From Acidimicrobiales bacterium (GTDB lineage Bacteria; Actinomycetota; Acidimicrobiia; Acidimicrobiales; UBA8592), in NCBI GenBank assembly GCA_030740795.1, contig JASLWO010000034.1, positions 1 to 37,906 on the forward strand: a stretch of 37,906 nt of DNA, in the 5' to 3' direction. Made by a program: the position numbers and the translations under genes. Positions 7,981-17,126 of this stretch are shown in pieces. Numbering within the stretch: position 1 is the first letter of the stretch; each line of letters starts with the position of its first letter. The notes beneath the pieces were generated by a model that saw nothing but the letters and a program-made list of their open reading frames with translations, had not been told where the DNA came from and did no database searches.

Positions 7981-9234
7981 ATGGTGGATACGCTTCAAAT
8001 TAATAGTGGACGCCTGTGGGGACGCATTGATGAACTCGCACAGGTCGGTGCAATCGCTGATACGGGTGGCTGTTCACGCTTAGCCTTAACTGATGAAGAT
8101 AGAGATGGACGGAACCTTGTACTCACCTGGATGGAAGACCTCGGCATGGAGATTGCCATTGATGGTGTCGGGAACGTAGTAGGTACTTGGTTTGGGGATG
8201 ACACTGACAGGTCACTCCCATCAGTTATGACGGGAAGTCATATCGATACGGTTCGAACTGGTGGGAGATTTGATGGAAATCTTGGAGTCCTTGCAGGTTT
8301 AGAAGTTGTGGAAACATTGGCTGAAAACGAAATTTCTCCTTTGCACCCTATTGCTGTTGGGTTCTTTACGGGCGAAGAAGGCGCTAGGTTCGCCCCAGAC
8401 ATGCTTGGCAGCCTTGTTTATGTAGGTGGAATGAGCCTTGAAAGCGCGCTTGATATAGAAGGTATCGATGGGAAACGATTAGGTGATGAGTTGGAACGTA
8501 TAGGTTTTAGGGGTGTGACCCCGTGCCCTGGTCCAATTCCAAAAGCATTTATTGAACTCCACATTGAACAGGGGCCTATTCTTGAAGCAGCTAACACCTC
8601 GATCGGGGCTGTAGACAGTGTTCAAGGAATTAGTTGGACGGAACTCGCTATTGAAGGTCAATCAAATCATGCCGGAACAACGCCGATGCACATGCGTCAC
8701 GATGCTGGCTTCGCAGCTGCTCAAATCGCTGCCTTCGTCCGACAGGTAGCTTTAGAAATCGGGGGAAATCAAGTCGGAACCGTGGGGAAAGTAGATCTAC
8801 ATCCAAATCTTGTCAATGTGGTTGCTTCCAGAGCTGTGATGACCGTTGATCTTCGAAACACTGATGAGGCCCTGCTTCAGAAAGCGGAAAGTCGACTACG
8901 CGAATTCTGTGTTGCCTTATCCGAGAGTGAGAACGTGGAGATAAAAAGCAAGGTCTTAGCTCGATTTGAACCCGTTTCCTTTTCCGACGAGCTAGTAGAT
9001 AGCGTGGTAAAAGTATCAAAATCATTGGGGCTTTCAGTTCAGCAGATGACATCAGGGGCAGGTCATGATGCTCAAATGTTCGCTCGGATATGCCCGACAG
9101 CGATGATCTTCGTTCCTAGCAAAGATGGGCTCTCACACAACCCTGCTGAATACACGAGTCAAGGACAGATTAACGATGGGGCGAATGTTCTCCTTCAAGT
9201 TCTTCTCCAATTAGCAAAGGAGCAGAGTGGATAA
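7981..9234 (+). CDS. M20 family amidohydrolase: allantoate amidohydrolase / N-carbamoyl-L-amino-acid hydrolase
   Basis: A 417-residue metal-dependent hydrolase of the hydantoinase/carbamoylase branch of peptidase family M20. It hydrolyses a ureido group to ammonia, CO2 and an amine. The binuclear metal residues are visible: H87 and D89 in GSHIDT, D98 in RFDGN, E132/E133 in TGEEGARF, H194 in ELHIEQGP, and the C-terminal GLSHNPAEYT. The SGAGHDAQMFA block is also typical. Homologues act on allantoate, N-carbamoyl-L-amino acids or beta-ureidopropionate, and the motifs do not separate these. The gene ends inside the start of the D-carbamoylase gene (8-nt overlap), so the pair is translationally coupled. 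Together with the hydantoinase at 20743 it suggests ureide or hydantoin use. Confidence 0.85.
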   Translation: MVDTLQINSGRLWGRIDELAQVGAIADTGGCSRLALTDEDRDGRNLVLTWMEDLGMEIAIDGVGNVVGTWFGDDTDRSLPSVMTGSHIDTVRTGGRFDGNLGVLAGLEVVETLAENEISPLHPIAVGFFTGEEGARFAPDMLGSLVYVGGMSLESALDIEGIDGKRLGDELERIGFRGVTPCPGPIPKAFIELHIEQGPILEAANTSIGAVDSVQGISWTELAIEGQSNHAGTTPMHMRHDAGFAAAQIAAFVRQVALEIGGNQVGTVGKVDLHPNLVNVVASRAVMTVDLRNTDEALLQKAESRLREFCVALSESENVEIKSKVLARFEPVSFSDELVDSVVKVSKSLGLSVQQMTSGAGHDAQMFARICPTAMIFVPSKDGLSHNPAEYTSQGQINDGANVLLQVLLQLAKEQSG

Positions 9235-10165
9235 CAGAAATTTACGAATAGCGGCAGCGCAACTTGGGCCGATCAATCGAAATGAAACACGATCCGAAGT
9301 TGTTGAAAGGCTTCTGGAACTTCTTCGGAAAGCTCATAATAAACAAGTGCAACTTATCGTCTATCCGGAACTTGCGTTGACTACTTTTTTCCCTCGTTGG
9401 TTTGTTGAAGAGGAAGAAGATCTTTCTTTAGATGATTTCTACGAAAAAGAGATGCCGGGCAAAGAAACAAAAAAATTATTTGACGCAGCAAAGGACTATG
9501 GGATTGGTTTCTGTCTTGGTTACGCAGAACTTACTGAGCTTGGGGAACGTTTCAATACGCAAATCTTGGTTGACTCTGATGGGTTAACTGTTGGAAAATA
9601 TAGAAAAGTCCACCTTCCCGGCCATGAAGAACACGAACCGTGGAGAGCGTTCCAACATTTAGAAAGAAGATATTTTCAAGCTGGTGAATCATTCCCAACA
9701 TGGCAAGCTTTTGGAGGTGTAGTGGGAATGGCAATCTGCAACGATCGGAGATGGTCAGAAACTTATAGGTGCCTAGCTTTGGGAGGTGCTGAATTAATTC
9801 TTATCGGATATAACACACCTATCCACTATGCTCCTGATCCGACGCAAGATGAGCATGCCTCTTTCCATAATCACTTAGTAATGCAGGCTGGAGCGTATCA
9901 AAATGGGTGTTTCGTTGTAGGAGTCGCAAAAGGAGGAGTTGAGGAAGGAGTTGAATCTCTTTCTGACTCATGCATTATCGCCCCTAGCGGTGAAATCATT
10001 GCACTTTCTAGTACAGATGACGATGAGCTAATTGTTGCTGATATTGACTTGAACTTATGTAGAAATTACAAAGACACACTCTTTGATTTCGACCGCTACC
10101 GGAAACCTGGAAGTTATGGGCGGATCACAAACCAAAGTGGGGCTATTCTTCCGGAAGAGACATGA
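9227..10165 (+). CDS. N-carbamoyl-D-amino acid hydrolase (nitrilase superfamily)
   Basis: The 312-residue protein is a carbon-nitrogen hydrolase closely matching D-carbamoylases, which convert N-carbamoyl-D-amino acids to D-amino acids, CO2 and ammonia. The catalytic triad falls at E48 (YPELALTT), K127 (YRKVHLPG) and C171 (ICNDRRW), essentially the same numbering as in the well-studied Agrobacterium enzyme. Other family-specific segments are EPWRAFQHLERRYF and the HNHLVMQAGAYQNG segment. The start is GTG at 9227, preceded by AAAGGAG at 9216-9222, and it overlaps the end of the M20 gene. Its stop overlaps the ATG of the next gene (ATGA). The strong match to D-carbamoylases makes this one of the more specific calls in the region. 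Confidence 0.88.
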   Translation: MDNRNLRIAAAQLGPINRNETRSEVVERLLELLRKAHNKQVQLIVYPELALTTFFPRWFVEEEEDLSLDDFYEKEMPGKETKKLFDAAKDYGIGFCLGYAELTELGERFNTQILVDSDGLTVGKYRKVHLPGHEEHEPWRAFQHLERRYFQAGESFPTWQAFGGVVGMAICNDRRWSETYRCLALGGAELILIGYNTPIHYAPDPTQDEHASFHNHLVMQAGAYQNGCFVVGVAKGGVEEGVESLSDSCIIAPSGEIIALSSTDDDELIVADIDLNLCRNYKDTLFDFDRYRKPGSYGRITNQSGAILPEET

Positions 10166-12738
10166 CTACTTTTAATTTGAATGGAAAGAAAGCCGAGGTT
10201 GTTGGAGAACATGCCCACCTCCTAGGGGCTTTACGAGATGAACTTGGTATTCTTTCAGCTAAAGATGGCTGTTCGCCATCAGGACAGTGTGGATGCTGCA
10301 CAGTGATTATGAACGGGAAAGCGAGAATCTCTTGCCAGCTTTCTGTTGAACGAGCTGATGGCGCGACCATACAAACGTTGGAAGGAATTGATCCTGAAGA
10401 GATTGACCGAATGGGTCAAGCATTCGCTGCCTGTGGAGCGCTCCAGTGCGGGTTTTGCACGCCTGGAATTATGGTTAGGACGAAAGTATTAGTTGATAAA
10501 AAGGGGGAAAAATTAGAACGAGAATACGCTGCTCGGCACCTTGGAGCGCACCTATGTCGTTGTACTGGCTATATCAAAATACTTGATGCTGTTGAAGCTC
10601 TCGCTAAATGTGACATACCTGAGTTGGGAGAAGGAATAGGTATTGGTAGCAGGCAAATAAAGTATGAGGCTGAAGATCTTGCTGTAGGCAGAAGACCATT
10701 TATTGATGATCTTGAAGTTGAGGGGCTTCTCCACGGAGCTTTTAAACTTAGCGATCATGCTCGAGCTGAAATTATCTCTATTGATGTTTCGAAAGCTGAA
10801 GCGTGTAATGGTGTGGTTCGGGTAATTACTGCTGCTGATGTCCCAGGAGAGCTGAAAGTTGGGCTTATCCATAAAGATTGGCCTGTCTTTATACCTGTAG
10901 GAGGGAGAACCAGTTACCTAGGGGACGTAATTGCTATGGTCGTTGCCGAGACTCGAGAAATTGCCCGGTTGGCTGCTGCGCTAATTGAGATTAATTACAA
11001 CGAGCTTCCTCCCATAACTAACGCTATTGAAGCTATTAGTTCACAGGAGAATGCTGTTTGGGGTTTAGATGGGAACATTCTCTCAACTTCGACATATCAA
11101 CGTGGAGACGTTGACGCAGCGTGGGAAAAGTGTGCCCATATCGTTAGCGAAACTTTTCAAACGCAAAGAGTTGAGCATGCCTTCCTTGAGCCAGAATCAA
11201 CTTTGGCAACATTTGATACCGAAGAAAAACTCTTTATCTATAGTGGCGGACAAGGGATATGGGATGACAGAAATGACATCGCTAGAGTCCTTGGGATAAG
11301 TCAGACAGAATTGACTGTTGAGCTTGTATCTAATGGCGGAGCTTTCGGTGGCAAAGAAGATATGTCTAACCAAGCGCAAACAGCGTTAGCTGCATGGCTT
11401 TTGCAGAAGCCAGTAAAGACAACTCTTAGTCGTGAGGAATCATTTTTGATGCACACTAAAAGGCATCCGATTCGCTTGGAATACAAGGTAGGTTGCGATG
11501 AGGAAGGTCGACTTAAAGCTCTTTCCGTACAGATGGTGGGTGACTCTGGTCCTTATGCGTCTGTCGGGATGAAAGTCCTTGAACGAGCGGCGGGGCATGC
11601 CAGCGGGCCATATGTGATACCCAATATTGAGGTTGAAGCAGTGGCAGCGCGTACAAACAACTCAGTCTGTGGTGCATTCAGAGGGTTTGGTGCTAACCAA
11701 GCTCAATTCGCAATGGAAGGTGTTATAGATCGCCTTGCTGAAAAAGTCGGAATTAGTGGTTGGGAAATACGTAATAGGAACGTTATAACTTCAGGATCTA
11801 CATGGGGCCCAGGCCAGATAATGGATGATGGAGCGCTGGGAGCTAGGGCTTGTTTAGAAGCTGTTAAGCCTGCATACGACCAAGCGATTTTTGATGGGAA
11901 AGCGGTAGGCGTTGGTCTGGGTTTGAAAAACTCTGGTTTAGGGAATGGTTTCAAAGAGGTAGCTAAAGCCGTGATCCATTTTACTGAAGATGGTCGTGTT
12001 CAAGTCCGTCATTGCTGGACAGAAATGGGACAGGGAGTTCATACCGTTGCCCTGCAAGTAGCTGCGGAAGAGCTCGGAGTCCCAGCTGACGTTATTGATG
12101 TTTTGGTTGATACTTCTCGTGAATTAGGCGCTGGACAGACAACTGGAAGTCGTGGAACGCTTATGGGAGCAGGTGCTGTCCGAGATGCTTGCTTGAAAGC
12201 ACTCCAAGGAGGACGAAAAATTGGTATTGATTATGAGGGTGAATACAGGGTTGATTGGACAAATTCTCTAGCTGAGAATGTAGCGAACCCGATAATCCAT
12301 TCTACTTTTGGCTATGCGGCTCAACTTGTGATTATCGACCCTGAGTCAGGAAAAATTGAGCGCGTAGTTGCAGCTCATGATGTTGGGAAAGCGGTGAACC
12401 CCCTGTTATGTGAAGGACAAATTGAAGGTGCGGTCCATATGGGTTTGGGATATGCATTAACTGAAGGGTTTCCTTGCGATGAAGTTGGGCGACCTAAAAA
12501 TCTGACGTTGAAAAGTCTAAGCATCATCCGCCCTAAGGATATGCCAGATGTTGATGTAATCCTTGTTGAATCTCCGGAACCGAACTCACCTTATGGGATA
12601 AAAGGAGTTGGAGAGATTGGCCTCGTCCCTACTGCGGGTGCTGTGGCTGCAGCACTCCAAGCCCATGATGGCATGTGGCGTAACGAGCTGCCTATGGAAA
12701 ATATTTCTAATCGTGAGCGGGCTGAAGCATGGAACTAA
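10162..12738 (+). CDS. Fused 2Fe-2S/molybdopterin hydroxylase, selenium-dependent xanthine dehydrogenase type
   Basis: The 858-residue protein joins an N-terminal iron-sulfur domain directly to a Mo-binding domain, without an FAD domain. The cluster cysteines are intact: C37, C43, C46 and C58, then C96, C99, C132 and C134. The Mo domain begins near residue 165 and has GGAFGGKED at 392-400 (purine-binding Glu E399), CGAFRGFGAN (active-site Arg), EMGQGVHT, and the catalytic base E818 in GIKGVGE. This fusion and its length match the family annotated as selenium-dependent xanthine dehydrogenase, related to E. coli XdhD. The following ssnA-like gene supports that. Members use a labile selenium ligand, not selenocysteine, and no in-frame TGA is present. 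The missing FAD partner could be the product at 4314 or 30349. Selenium dependence is inferred from family and context. Confidence 0.85.
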   Translation: MTTFNLNGKKAEVVGEHAHLLGALRDELGILSAKDGCSPSGQCGCCTVIMNGKARISCQLSVERADGATIQTLEGIDPEEIDRMGQAFAACGALQCGFCTPGIMVRTKVLVDKKGEKLEREYAARHLGAHLCRCTGYIKILDAVEALAKCDIPELGEGIGIGSRQIKYEAEDLAVGRRPFIDDLEVEGLLHGAFKLSDHARAEIISIDVSKAEACNGVVRVITAADVPGELKVGLIHKDWPVFIPVGGRTSYLGDVIAMVVAETREIARLAAALIEINYNELPPITNAIEAISSQENAVWGLDGNILSTSTYQRGDVDAAWEKCAHIVSETFQTQRVEHAFLEPESTLATFDTEEKLFIYSGGQGIWDDRNDIARVLGISQTELTVELVSNGGAFGGKEDMSNQAQTALAAWLLQKPVKTTLSREESFLMHTKRHPIRLEYKVGCDEEGRLKALSVQMVGDSGPYASVGMKVLERAAGHASGPYVIPNIEVEAVAARTNNSVCGAFRGFGANQAQFAMEGVIDRLAEKVGISGWEIRNRNVITSGSTWGPGQIMDDGALGARACLEAVKPAYDQAIFDGKAVGVGLGLKNSGLGNGFKEVAKAVIHFTEDGRVQVRHCWTEMGQGVHTVALQVAAEELGVPADVIDVLVDTSRELGAGQTTGSRGTLMGAGAVRDACLKALQGGRKIGIDYEGEYRVDWTNSLAENVANPIIHSTFGYAAQLVIIDPESGKIERVVAAHDVGKAVNPLLCEGQIEGAVHMGLGYALTEGFPCDEVGRPKNLTLKSLSIIRPKDMPDVDVILVESPEPNSPYGIKGVGEIGLVPTAGAVAAALQAHDGMWRNELPMENISNRERAEAWN

Positions 12739-13799
12739 AAGCTAACCAAACACATGGACTTGTTTGCGCTCACCATCACCTCTATTCATCGCTTGCTCGA
12801 GGAATGCCCAGCCCAGTCCAAACACCTACTTCTTTCCATGAAATTTTACAGTCTGTCTGGTGGAAACTAGACAGGGCTCTTGACCTTGACATTATTGAAT
12901 GGTCGGCAAAATTGGGAGCTTTAGAAGCATTGCGGAGCGGGACTACATGCATCATTGACCACCACGAGTCACCCAATGCCATCGAAGGCTCACTAGCTAC
13001 TATTTCCGAGGCTTGCGCATCTGTTGGGGTTCGCGTTAACACCTGTTATGGCGTGACGGACCGGAATCGTGAAGGTTCAGAGAAAGCGACGGAAATGACC
13101 GAAGATGCAAAGCGTGGTTTGGAGGAAAATCATCGCTTTATCAATGAAGGAGGGCGCGGGATGATCGGCATCCATGCAGCGTTTACTTGTTCTGATGAGA
13201 CTTTAGAGGCAGCTGCGGGGCTGGCATCTGATCTGAATGTAGGAGTGCATGTCCATGTTGCGGAGGGGGAAATAGACGCATCCGCTACAGGTAGGTTGAG
13301 AGCGTTCTCAAAGAATAATTGGCTTTTAATCCATGGAGTTAAACTTGAAGATGACCATGGCCTAAATGGAACAATTATTCATAACCCAAGGTCGAACATG
13401 AATAATTCTGTTGGTTACGCTGAACCACTTAGATTCTCCAACCCCGTTGGTTTGGGAACAGATGGGATTGGCGCAGATATGGTTGATGAATTCCGTGTGG
13501 CGTATGTCCGATTACGTGAAAACCATATTGATGAATCACCTGAAAAGGTCTGGGAAATGCTCGAAGTTAACAAATCTTTGTTTCCTGAGTGCATTAATGA
13601 CGTTGTTACTTGGACATACCATAAAATGGATCCATGGCATTTGGCGTTCACAACTGGAGTGAGACCAGTAAATATTCAAATTGATGGGGAACAGGTGATG
13701 AGAAACGGAGAATTTACGCAAATAGACGCTGTTGAAATTGAGGCGAAAGCCGCTGAGGCATCTCTTCGTTTATTCAAAAAGATTGCAGAGTCAGCATGA
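12729..13799 (+). CDS. ssnA: SsnA-like amidohydrolase, lacking the N-terminal beta-sandwich strands
   Basis: This 356-residue amidohydrolase matches SsnA, a putative aminohydrolase repeatedly found beside selenium-dependent molybdenum hydroxylases. Shared segments include [27 protein letters not shown], the [13 protein letters not shown] block and [11 protein letters not shown]. The metal motif AHHHLYSS (H15, H17) comes almost immediately after the start; later ligands are in [16 protein letters not shown] and the Asp of LGTDG. Usual SsnA proteins are about 440 residues. Here roughly 55 N-terminal residues of the composite beta-sandwich are absent, and the region before the C-terminal helix is also shortened. 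The start overlaps the hydroxylase stop by 10 nt and the end overlaps the next gene as ATGA, so the short form appears to be the intended product, not a broken one. The substrate is unknown. Confidence 0.82.
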   Translation: MELKANQTHGLVCAHHHLYSSLARGMPSPVQTPTSFHEILQSVWWKLDRALDLDIIEWSAKLGALEALRSGTTCIIDHHESPNAIEGSLATISEACASVGVRVNTCYGVTDRNREGSEKATEMTEDAKRGLEENHRFINEGGRGMIGIHAAFTCSDETLEAAAGLASDLNVGVHVHVAEGEIDASATGRLRAFSKNNWLLIHGVKLEDDHGLNGTIIHNPRSNMNNSVGYAEPLRFSNPVGLGTDGIGADMVDEFRVAYVRLRENHIDESPEKVWEMLEVNKSLFPECINDVVTWTYHKMDPWHLAFTTGVRPVNIQIDGEQVMRNGEFTQIDAVEIEAKAAEASLRLFKKIAESA

Positions 13800-14803
13800 C
13801 TCAAGAAGTAGGTATTTACCTTCAAGACGCCCATTCGATTCAAGAAGCAATCGGTTTCGCTCAGTCAGCAGAAAAGAATGGATTTGATTCTGTTTGGCAG
13901 GCTGACTCTAGGTTGGTTCGGGAATGCTGCGTTCCTATGGCGGCATTCGCTACGAGCACAGAGAAAGTAAAGATTGGTAGTGGGGTAATTGATTGTTGGA
14001 CGCGTAATCCAGCACGAATAGCTTCAACATTTTCTACTCTTGATGATTTAGCCCCGGGGAGGATAATTCTTGGGATTGGTGCATGGTGGGATCCACTTGC
14101 TTCAAAGGTAGGTGTGGAGAGAAAACGTCCTCTTATGGTTATGCGTGAAGTTGTTGAGTCAGTTCGCGCTCTTCTGCAATGTGATGGTCCGGTAACCTAC
14201 GAGGGAGATTATGTGAATCTTGATGGCGTTGAACTTGATTATATCCATCAGGAGAGAGTCGCTAAAGATGTTCCAATCTATATAGGTGCAACGGGAATGA
14301 AGATGATGGAACTCACAGGAAAGATAGCTGACGGTGTAGTTCTTAACTACATGGTTGAACCTAAATATAACTTGCGAGCAATGGAAGCATTAGAAAAGGG
14401 CGCGGCATCCGTTGGTAAAGACCTAGAAGGAATAGATCGCCCTCAGCTTATTGTTTGTTCAATTGATGAAGATCGTCAAGCAGCGTTAGATGGTGCTCGG
14501 CTCTTACTGACTCAGTACCTAGGGCAACAACCCCATATCATGGCTGCTAGTGGAGTAACAGATGAGCTTCTTAACGAAATACATCAAGTACTTACTTGGC
14601 CTGCCACGAATGAAGAGGTCCTCGCTGCATCAAAACTTGTACCAGATGATGTCGTCCAAAGGTGTACAGCTTCCGGCACTCCTGAAGAAGCTAAAGCAAA
14701 AGTTCTTGAATACATTGATGCGGGTTGCACTTCCCCTATCCTTTACCCGCTTGGACCTGATGTGCAGTTGATGATTGACACGTTTTCTAATTGGAATCCT
14801 TAG
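13796..14803 (+). CDS. LLM-class (F420/FMN-dependent) oxidoreductase, Mer-like
   Basis: A 335-residue luciferase-like monooxygenase-fold protein. The N-terminal barrel strands ([29 protein letters not shown]), the segment [19 protein letters not shown] and [10 protein letters not shown] correspond to the F420-binding members related to methylenetetrahydromethanopterin reductase. It therefore probably uses reduced or oxidised F420, consistent with cofC in the window, although FMN cannot be excluded. The ATGA overlap with ssnA places it last in the coupled block running from 7981. A role in reducing or oxidising an intermediate of heterocycle breakdown is inferred from context only. A second, divergent paralogue is at 22155. 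Confidence 0.82.
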   Translation: MTQEVGIYLQDAHSIQEAIGFAQSAEKNGFDSVWQADSRLVRECCVPMAAFATSTEKVKIGSGVIDCWTRNPARIASTFSTLDDLAPGRIILGIGAWWDPLASKVGVERKRPLMVMREVVESVRALLQCDGPVTYEGDYVNLDGVELDYIHQERVAKDVPIYIGATGMKMMELTGKIADGVVLNYMVEPKYNLRAMEALEKGAASVGKDLEGIDRPQLIVCSIDEDRQAALDGARLLLTQYLGQQPHIMAASGVTDELLNEIHQVLTWPATNEEVLAASKLVPDDVVQRCTASGTPEEAKAKVLEYIDAGCTSPILYPLGPDVQLMIDTFSNWNP

Positions 14804-14833
14804 AAATTCTATAGCGCTTTAGCGGTTAAGTTA

Positions 14834-16300
14834 ATGCTAGGGTATCTTCCAATTATGGACTATAAAGATAGAGATTTAAGCAGATTAGACAGTGTAGGAC
14901 TTGCAGAAGCGATTGGGTCTGGGCAGATTTCAGCAGTTGAAGCCGTCCAAGCCTCAATCAACCGTATTGAAGCAATGGATGGTGATTTAAATGCTGTTGT
15001 TACGAGAAGATTCGAACGAGCTTTAGAAGACGCAGTTGGTGATATCCCCGATGGCCCTTTCAGAGGTGTCCCATTTCTCCTAAAAGATCTATGGACATGC
15101 AGCGCAGATGAGCCGATGCATCTTGGGAATAAAGCGCTGAAAGATATAAATTACATAAGTCCAATTGAGTCTGATTTGGCTCGAAGGTACCGTGAAGCGG
15201 GCTTTATCGTAATAGGCCGAACTAACACTCCAGAGTTTGGCCTAGTTGGAACTACCGAACCTGAATCCTACGGGCCTTCTCGGAACCCTTGGAACACTGA
15301 TTATGGCACAGGGGGCTCTAGTGGCGGAGCTGCAGCAGCTGTGGCCTCAGGCATGGTACCTTCTGCGAATGCTAGTGACGGAGGCGGTAGTATCCGGATC
15401 CCTGCAGCCATGTGCGGGCTTGTTGGTTTAAAACCCAGCCGTGGTCGTGTGCCGATGGGCCCACTTCAAGAAGAGTGGGGACTTTCTATCCAGCATGTCG
15501 TGTCACATTCTATACGTGACGCTGCAGCAATTCTTGATGCTACTGCGCTGCCTACGCTAGGAGATGGGGTTGTCGCTCCAACCTATGGACAACCATACAT
15601 TGACCGGATAGGCGCTGATCCAGGAAAACTACGAATAGGGCTTTGGAAGGAATCTCCAAGAGATGACCTTGAACTCCATGACGACTGTCGACAGTTAACA
15701 CAGGAAACAGCCGAACTTTTAGAAAGCCTCGGTCATCACGTAGATGAGACGCACCCCCCTGCTTTAGATGATCCGGGAATTGGCGGTAGATTCAGTGCGA
15801 TATGGATGGCTGGAGCAAATTTAACGTTACAGAACGTTGGAAAAATACTTGGCAGAGACGTAACGATTGATGATGTTGAAATTGGGACCTGGCTTATGGC
15901 CCAACACGGTTCAACGACTACCGGCTTGGAGGTAATGCAAGCTCAAACGGCTATGGGAGCTATGAGACGTGCTACTTTGCAATGGTGGGAGCAAGGCTGG
16001 GATCTTCTTTTAACACCTACAACGCTTCAACCAGCTCCACGTATAGGAGATTTAACATCAACTGCTGATGACCCTATGAGAAATTCAATGCGTTCAATAC
16101 CTTACGCTGCATACACCTCTTTTTTCAATGCAACCGGACAACCTGCTATTTCTCTTCCGACTGGATTCACAGCGGATGGTTTACCAATTGGGATTCAATT
16201 AGTAGCCGCTTATGGGCGAGAAGATATATTATTACAAATCGGCGCTCAACTTGAAGCTGAAATTAATTGGGGAGAAAGGCGCGCCCCTATCCATGCCTAG
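14834..16300 (+). CDS. Amidase (amidase-signature family)
   Basis: A 488-residue amidase-signature enzyme that hydrolyses a carboxamide. The Ser-cisSer-Lys triad is complete: K84 (FLLKDLW), cis-Ser S162 in GGSSGG and nucleophile S186 in [10 protein letters not shown]. It lacks signs of being GatA: no gatB/gatC partner is nearby, and the C-terminal half resembles stand-alone amidases. ATG 14834 and ATG 14855 are both possible starts; neither has a clear ribosome-binding site. The 30-bp gap from the preceding gene and the 8-nt overlap with the PhyH-like gene suggest a separate sub-unit of transcription with the dioxygenase and MATE genes. The substrate is unknown; an amide released during heterocycle breakdown would fit. 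Confidence 0.87.
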   Translation: MLGYLPIMDYKDRDLSRLDSVGLAEAIGSGQISAVEAVQASINRIEAMDGDLNAVVTRRFERALEDAVGDIPDGPFRGVPFLLKDLWTCSADEPMHLGNKALKDINYISPIESDLARRYREAGFIVIGRTNTPEFGLVGTTEPESYGPSRNPWNTDYGTGGSSGGAAAAVASGMVPSANASDGGGSIRIPAAMCGLVGLKPSRGRVPMGPLQEEWGLSIQHVVSHSIRDAAAILDATALPTLGDGVVAPTYGQPYIDRIGADPGKLRIGLWKESPRDDLELHDDCRQLTQETAELLESLGHHVDETHPPALDDPGIGGRFSAIWMAGANLTLQNVGKILGRDVTIDDVEIGTWLMAQHGSTTTGLEVMQAQTAMGAMRRATLQWWEQGWDLLLTPTTLQPAPRIGDLTSTADDPMRNSMRSIPYAAYTSFFNATGQPAISLPTGFTADGLPIGIQLVAAYGREDILLQIGAQLEAEINWGERRAPIHA

Positions 16301-17117
16301 TAAAATTTGTATGGAAATCCCTAGATTCAACAGGGGTGTTTCGGGAAATAAAGTAGCTGATGCTCTCCGTTCTGCTGGGTGCGCTGTAATTGAATGCCTT
16401 GCCAGTGAGGAACTTATTGAGCGGGTATCTGAGGAAATGGAACCATTCATTGAAGCAACTGCTTTCGGTCCTGATTCGTTTACCGGTTCTAACACTCGAA
16501 GGACAGGTTCTTTGATAGCGCGATCGTTATCCTCTCACGCACTCGCAGCCCACCCTATTGTCGTTGAAGCAGCAACATCGATTCTTTGCGAAAAAGCCAC
16601 CTCCATGCAACTCCATTTGACTCAGGTCATTGACCTTGGATCTGGTGCAGAAGCACAAACTGTTCATCGCGATCAATGGGCGTGGGATTTTTTTCCATTT
16701 GCTGAGGGATGGGAAGTGGAAGTCTCAACAATGTGGGCGCTCACCGATTTCACTGAGAGAAACGGGGCGACGAGAATTATCCCTGGGAGCCATAAATGGG
16801 ATGATAGATTGAAGCTTTCCTACGACGAAACAATTCCTGCTGAAATGCCACGTGGGTCAATTCTATTGTGGCTTGGCAGCACTTATCACGGTGGAGGCAG
16901 GAATGAGACCGATACTCGACGAACGGGATTGAATTTCGATTACTCAGCGAGTTTCCTCCGTCAGGAAGAGAACCAGTATCTTGCATGCCCCCCAGAGGTA
17001 GCAGCAACGCTTAACCCAGACCTCGCAAAGCTCATTGGTTATACCAGAGGTTCGTACGCACTGGGTTACTATGGAGACTTACAAGACCCTATGGAAGCTC
17101 TCAAGATAGATAAGTAA
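16293..17117 (+). CDS. Phytanoyl-CoA dioxygenase (PhyH) family Fe(II)/2-oxoglutarate oxygenase
   Basis: A 274-residue PhyH-type oxygenase. The facial triad is visible as H125 and D127 in VHRDQWAW and the distal H199 in STYHGGGRN, with the expected 2-oxoglutarate-binding Arg about ten residues later (DTRRTGLNF). Members hydroxylate or demethylate diverse small molecules. I chose ATG 16293, inside the amidase stop region, with a GGGGAGAAAGG stretch upstream. An upstream in-frame ATG at 16212 would add 27 residues fully inside the amidase gene and is unlikely. The gene is followed 9 bp later by the MATE transporter. The substrate is unknown; the family does not allow one to be named from sequence. 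Confidence 0.85.
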   Translation: MPSKICMEIPRFNRGVSGNKVADALRSAGCAVIECLASEELIERVSEEMEPFIEATAFGPDSFTGSNTRRTGSLIARSLSSHALAAHPIVVEAATSILCEKATSMQLHLTQVIDLGSGAEAQTVHRDQWAWDFFPFAEGWEVEVSTMWALTDFTERNGATRIIPGSHKWDDRLKLSYDETIPAEMPRGSILLWLGSTYHGGGRNETDTRRTGLNFDYSASFLRQEENQYLACPPEVAATLNPDLAKLIGYTRGSYALGYYGDLQDPMEALKIDK

Positions 17118-17126
17118 AGTTTCCCG

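Noticed and set aside
10162-12738. Selenocysteine in the selenium-type hydroxylase
   Set aside because: There is no in-frame TGA in this gene or in the other hydroxylase genes; the family uses a labile selenium ligand instead.
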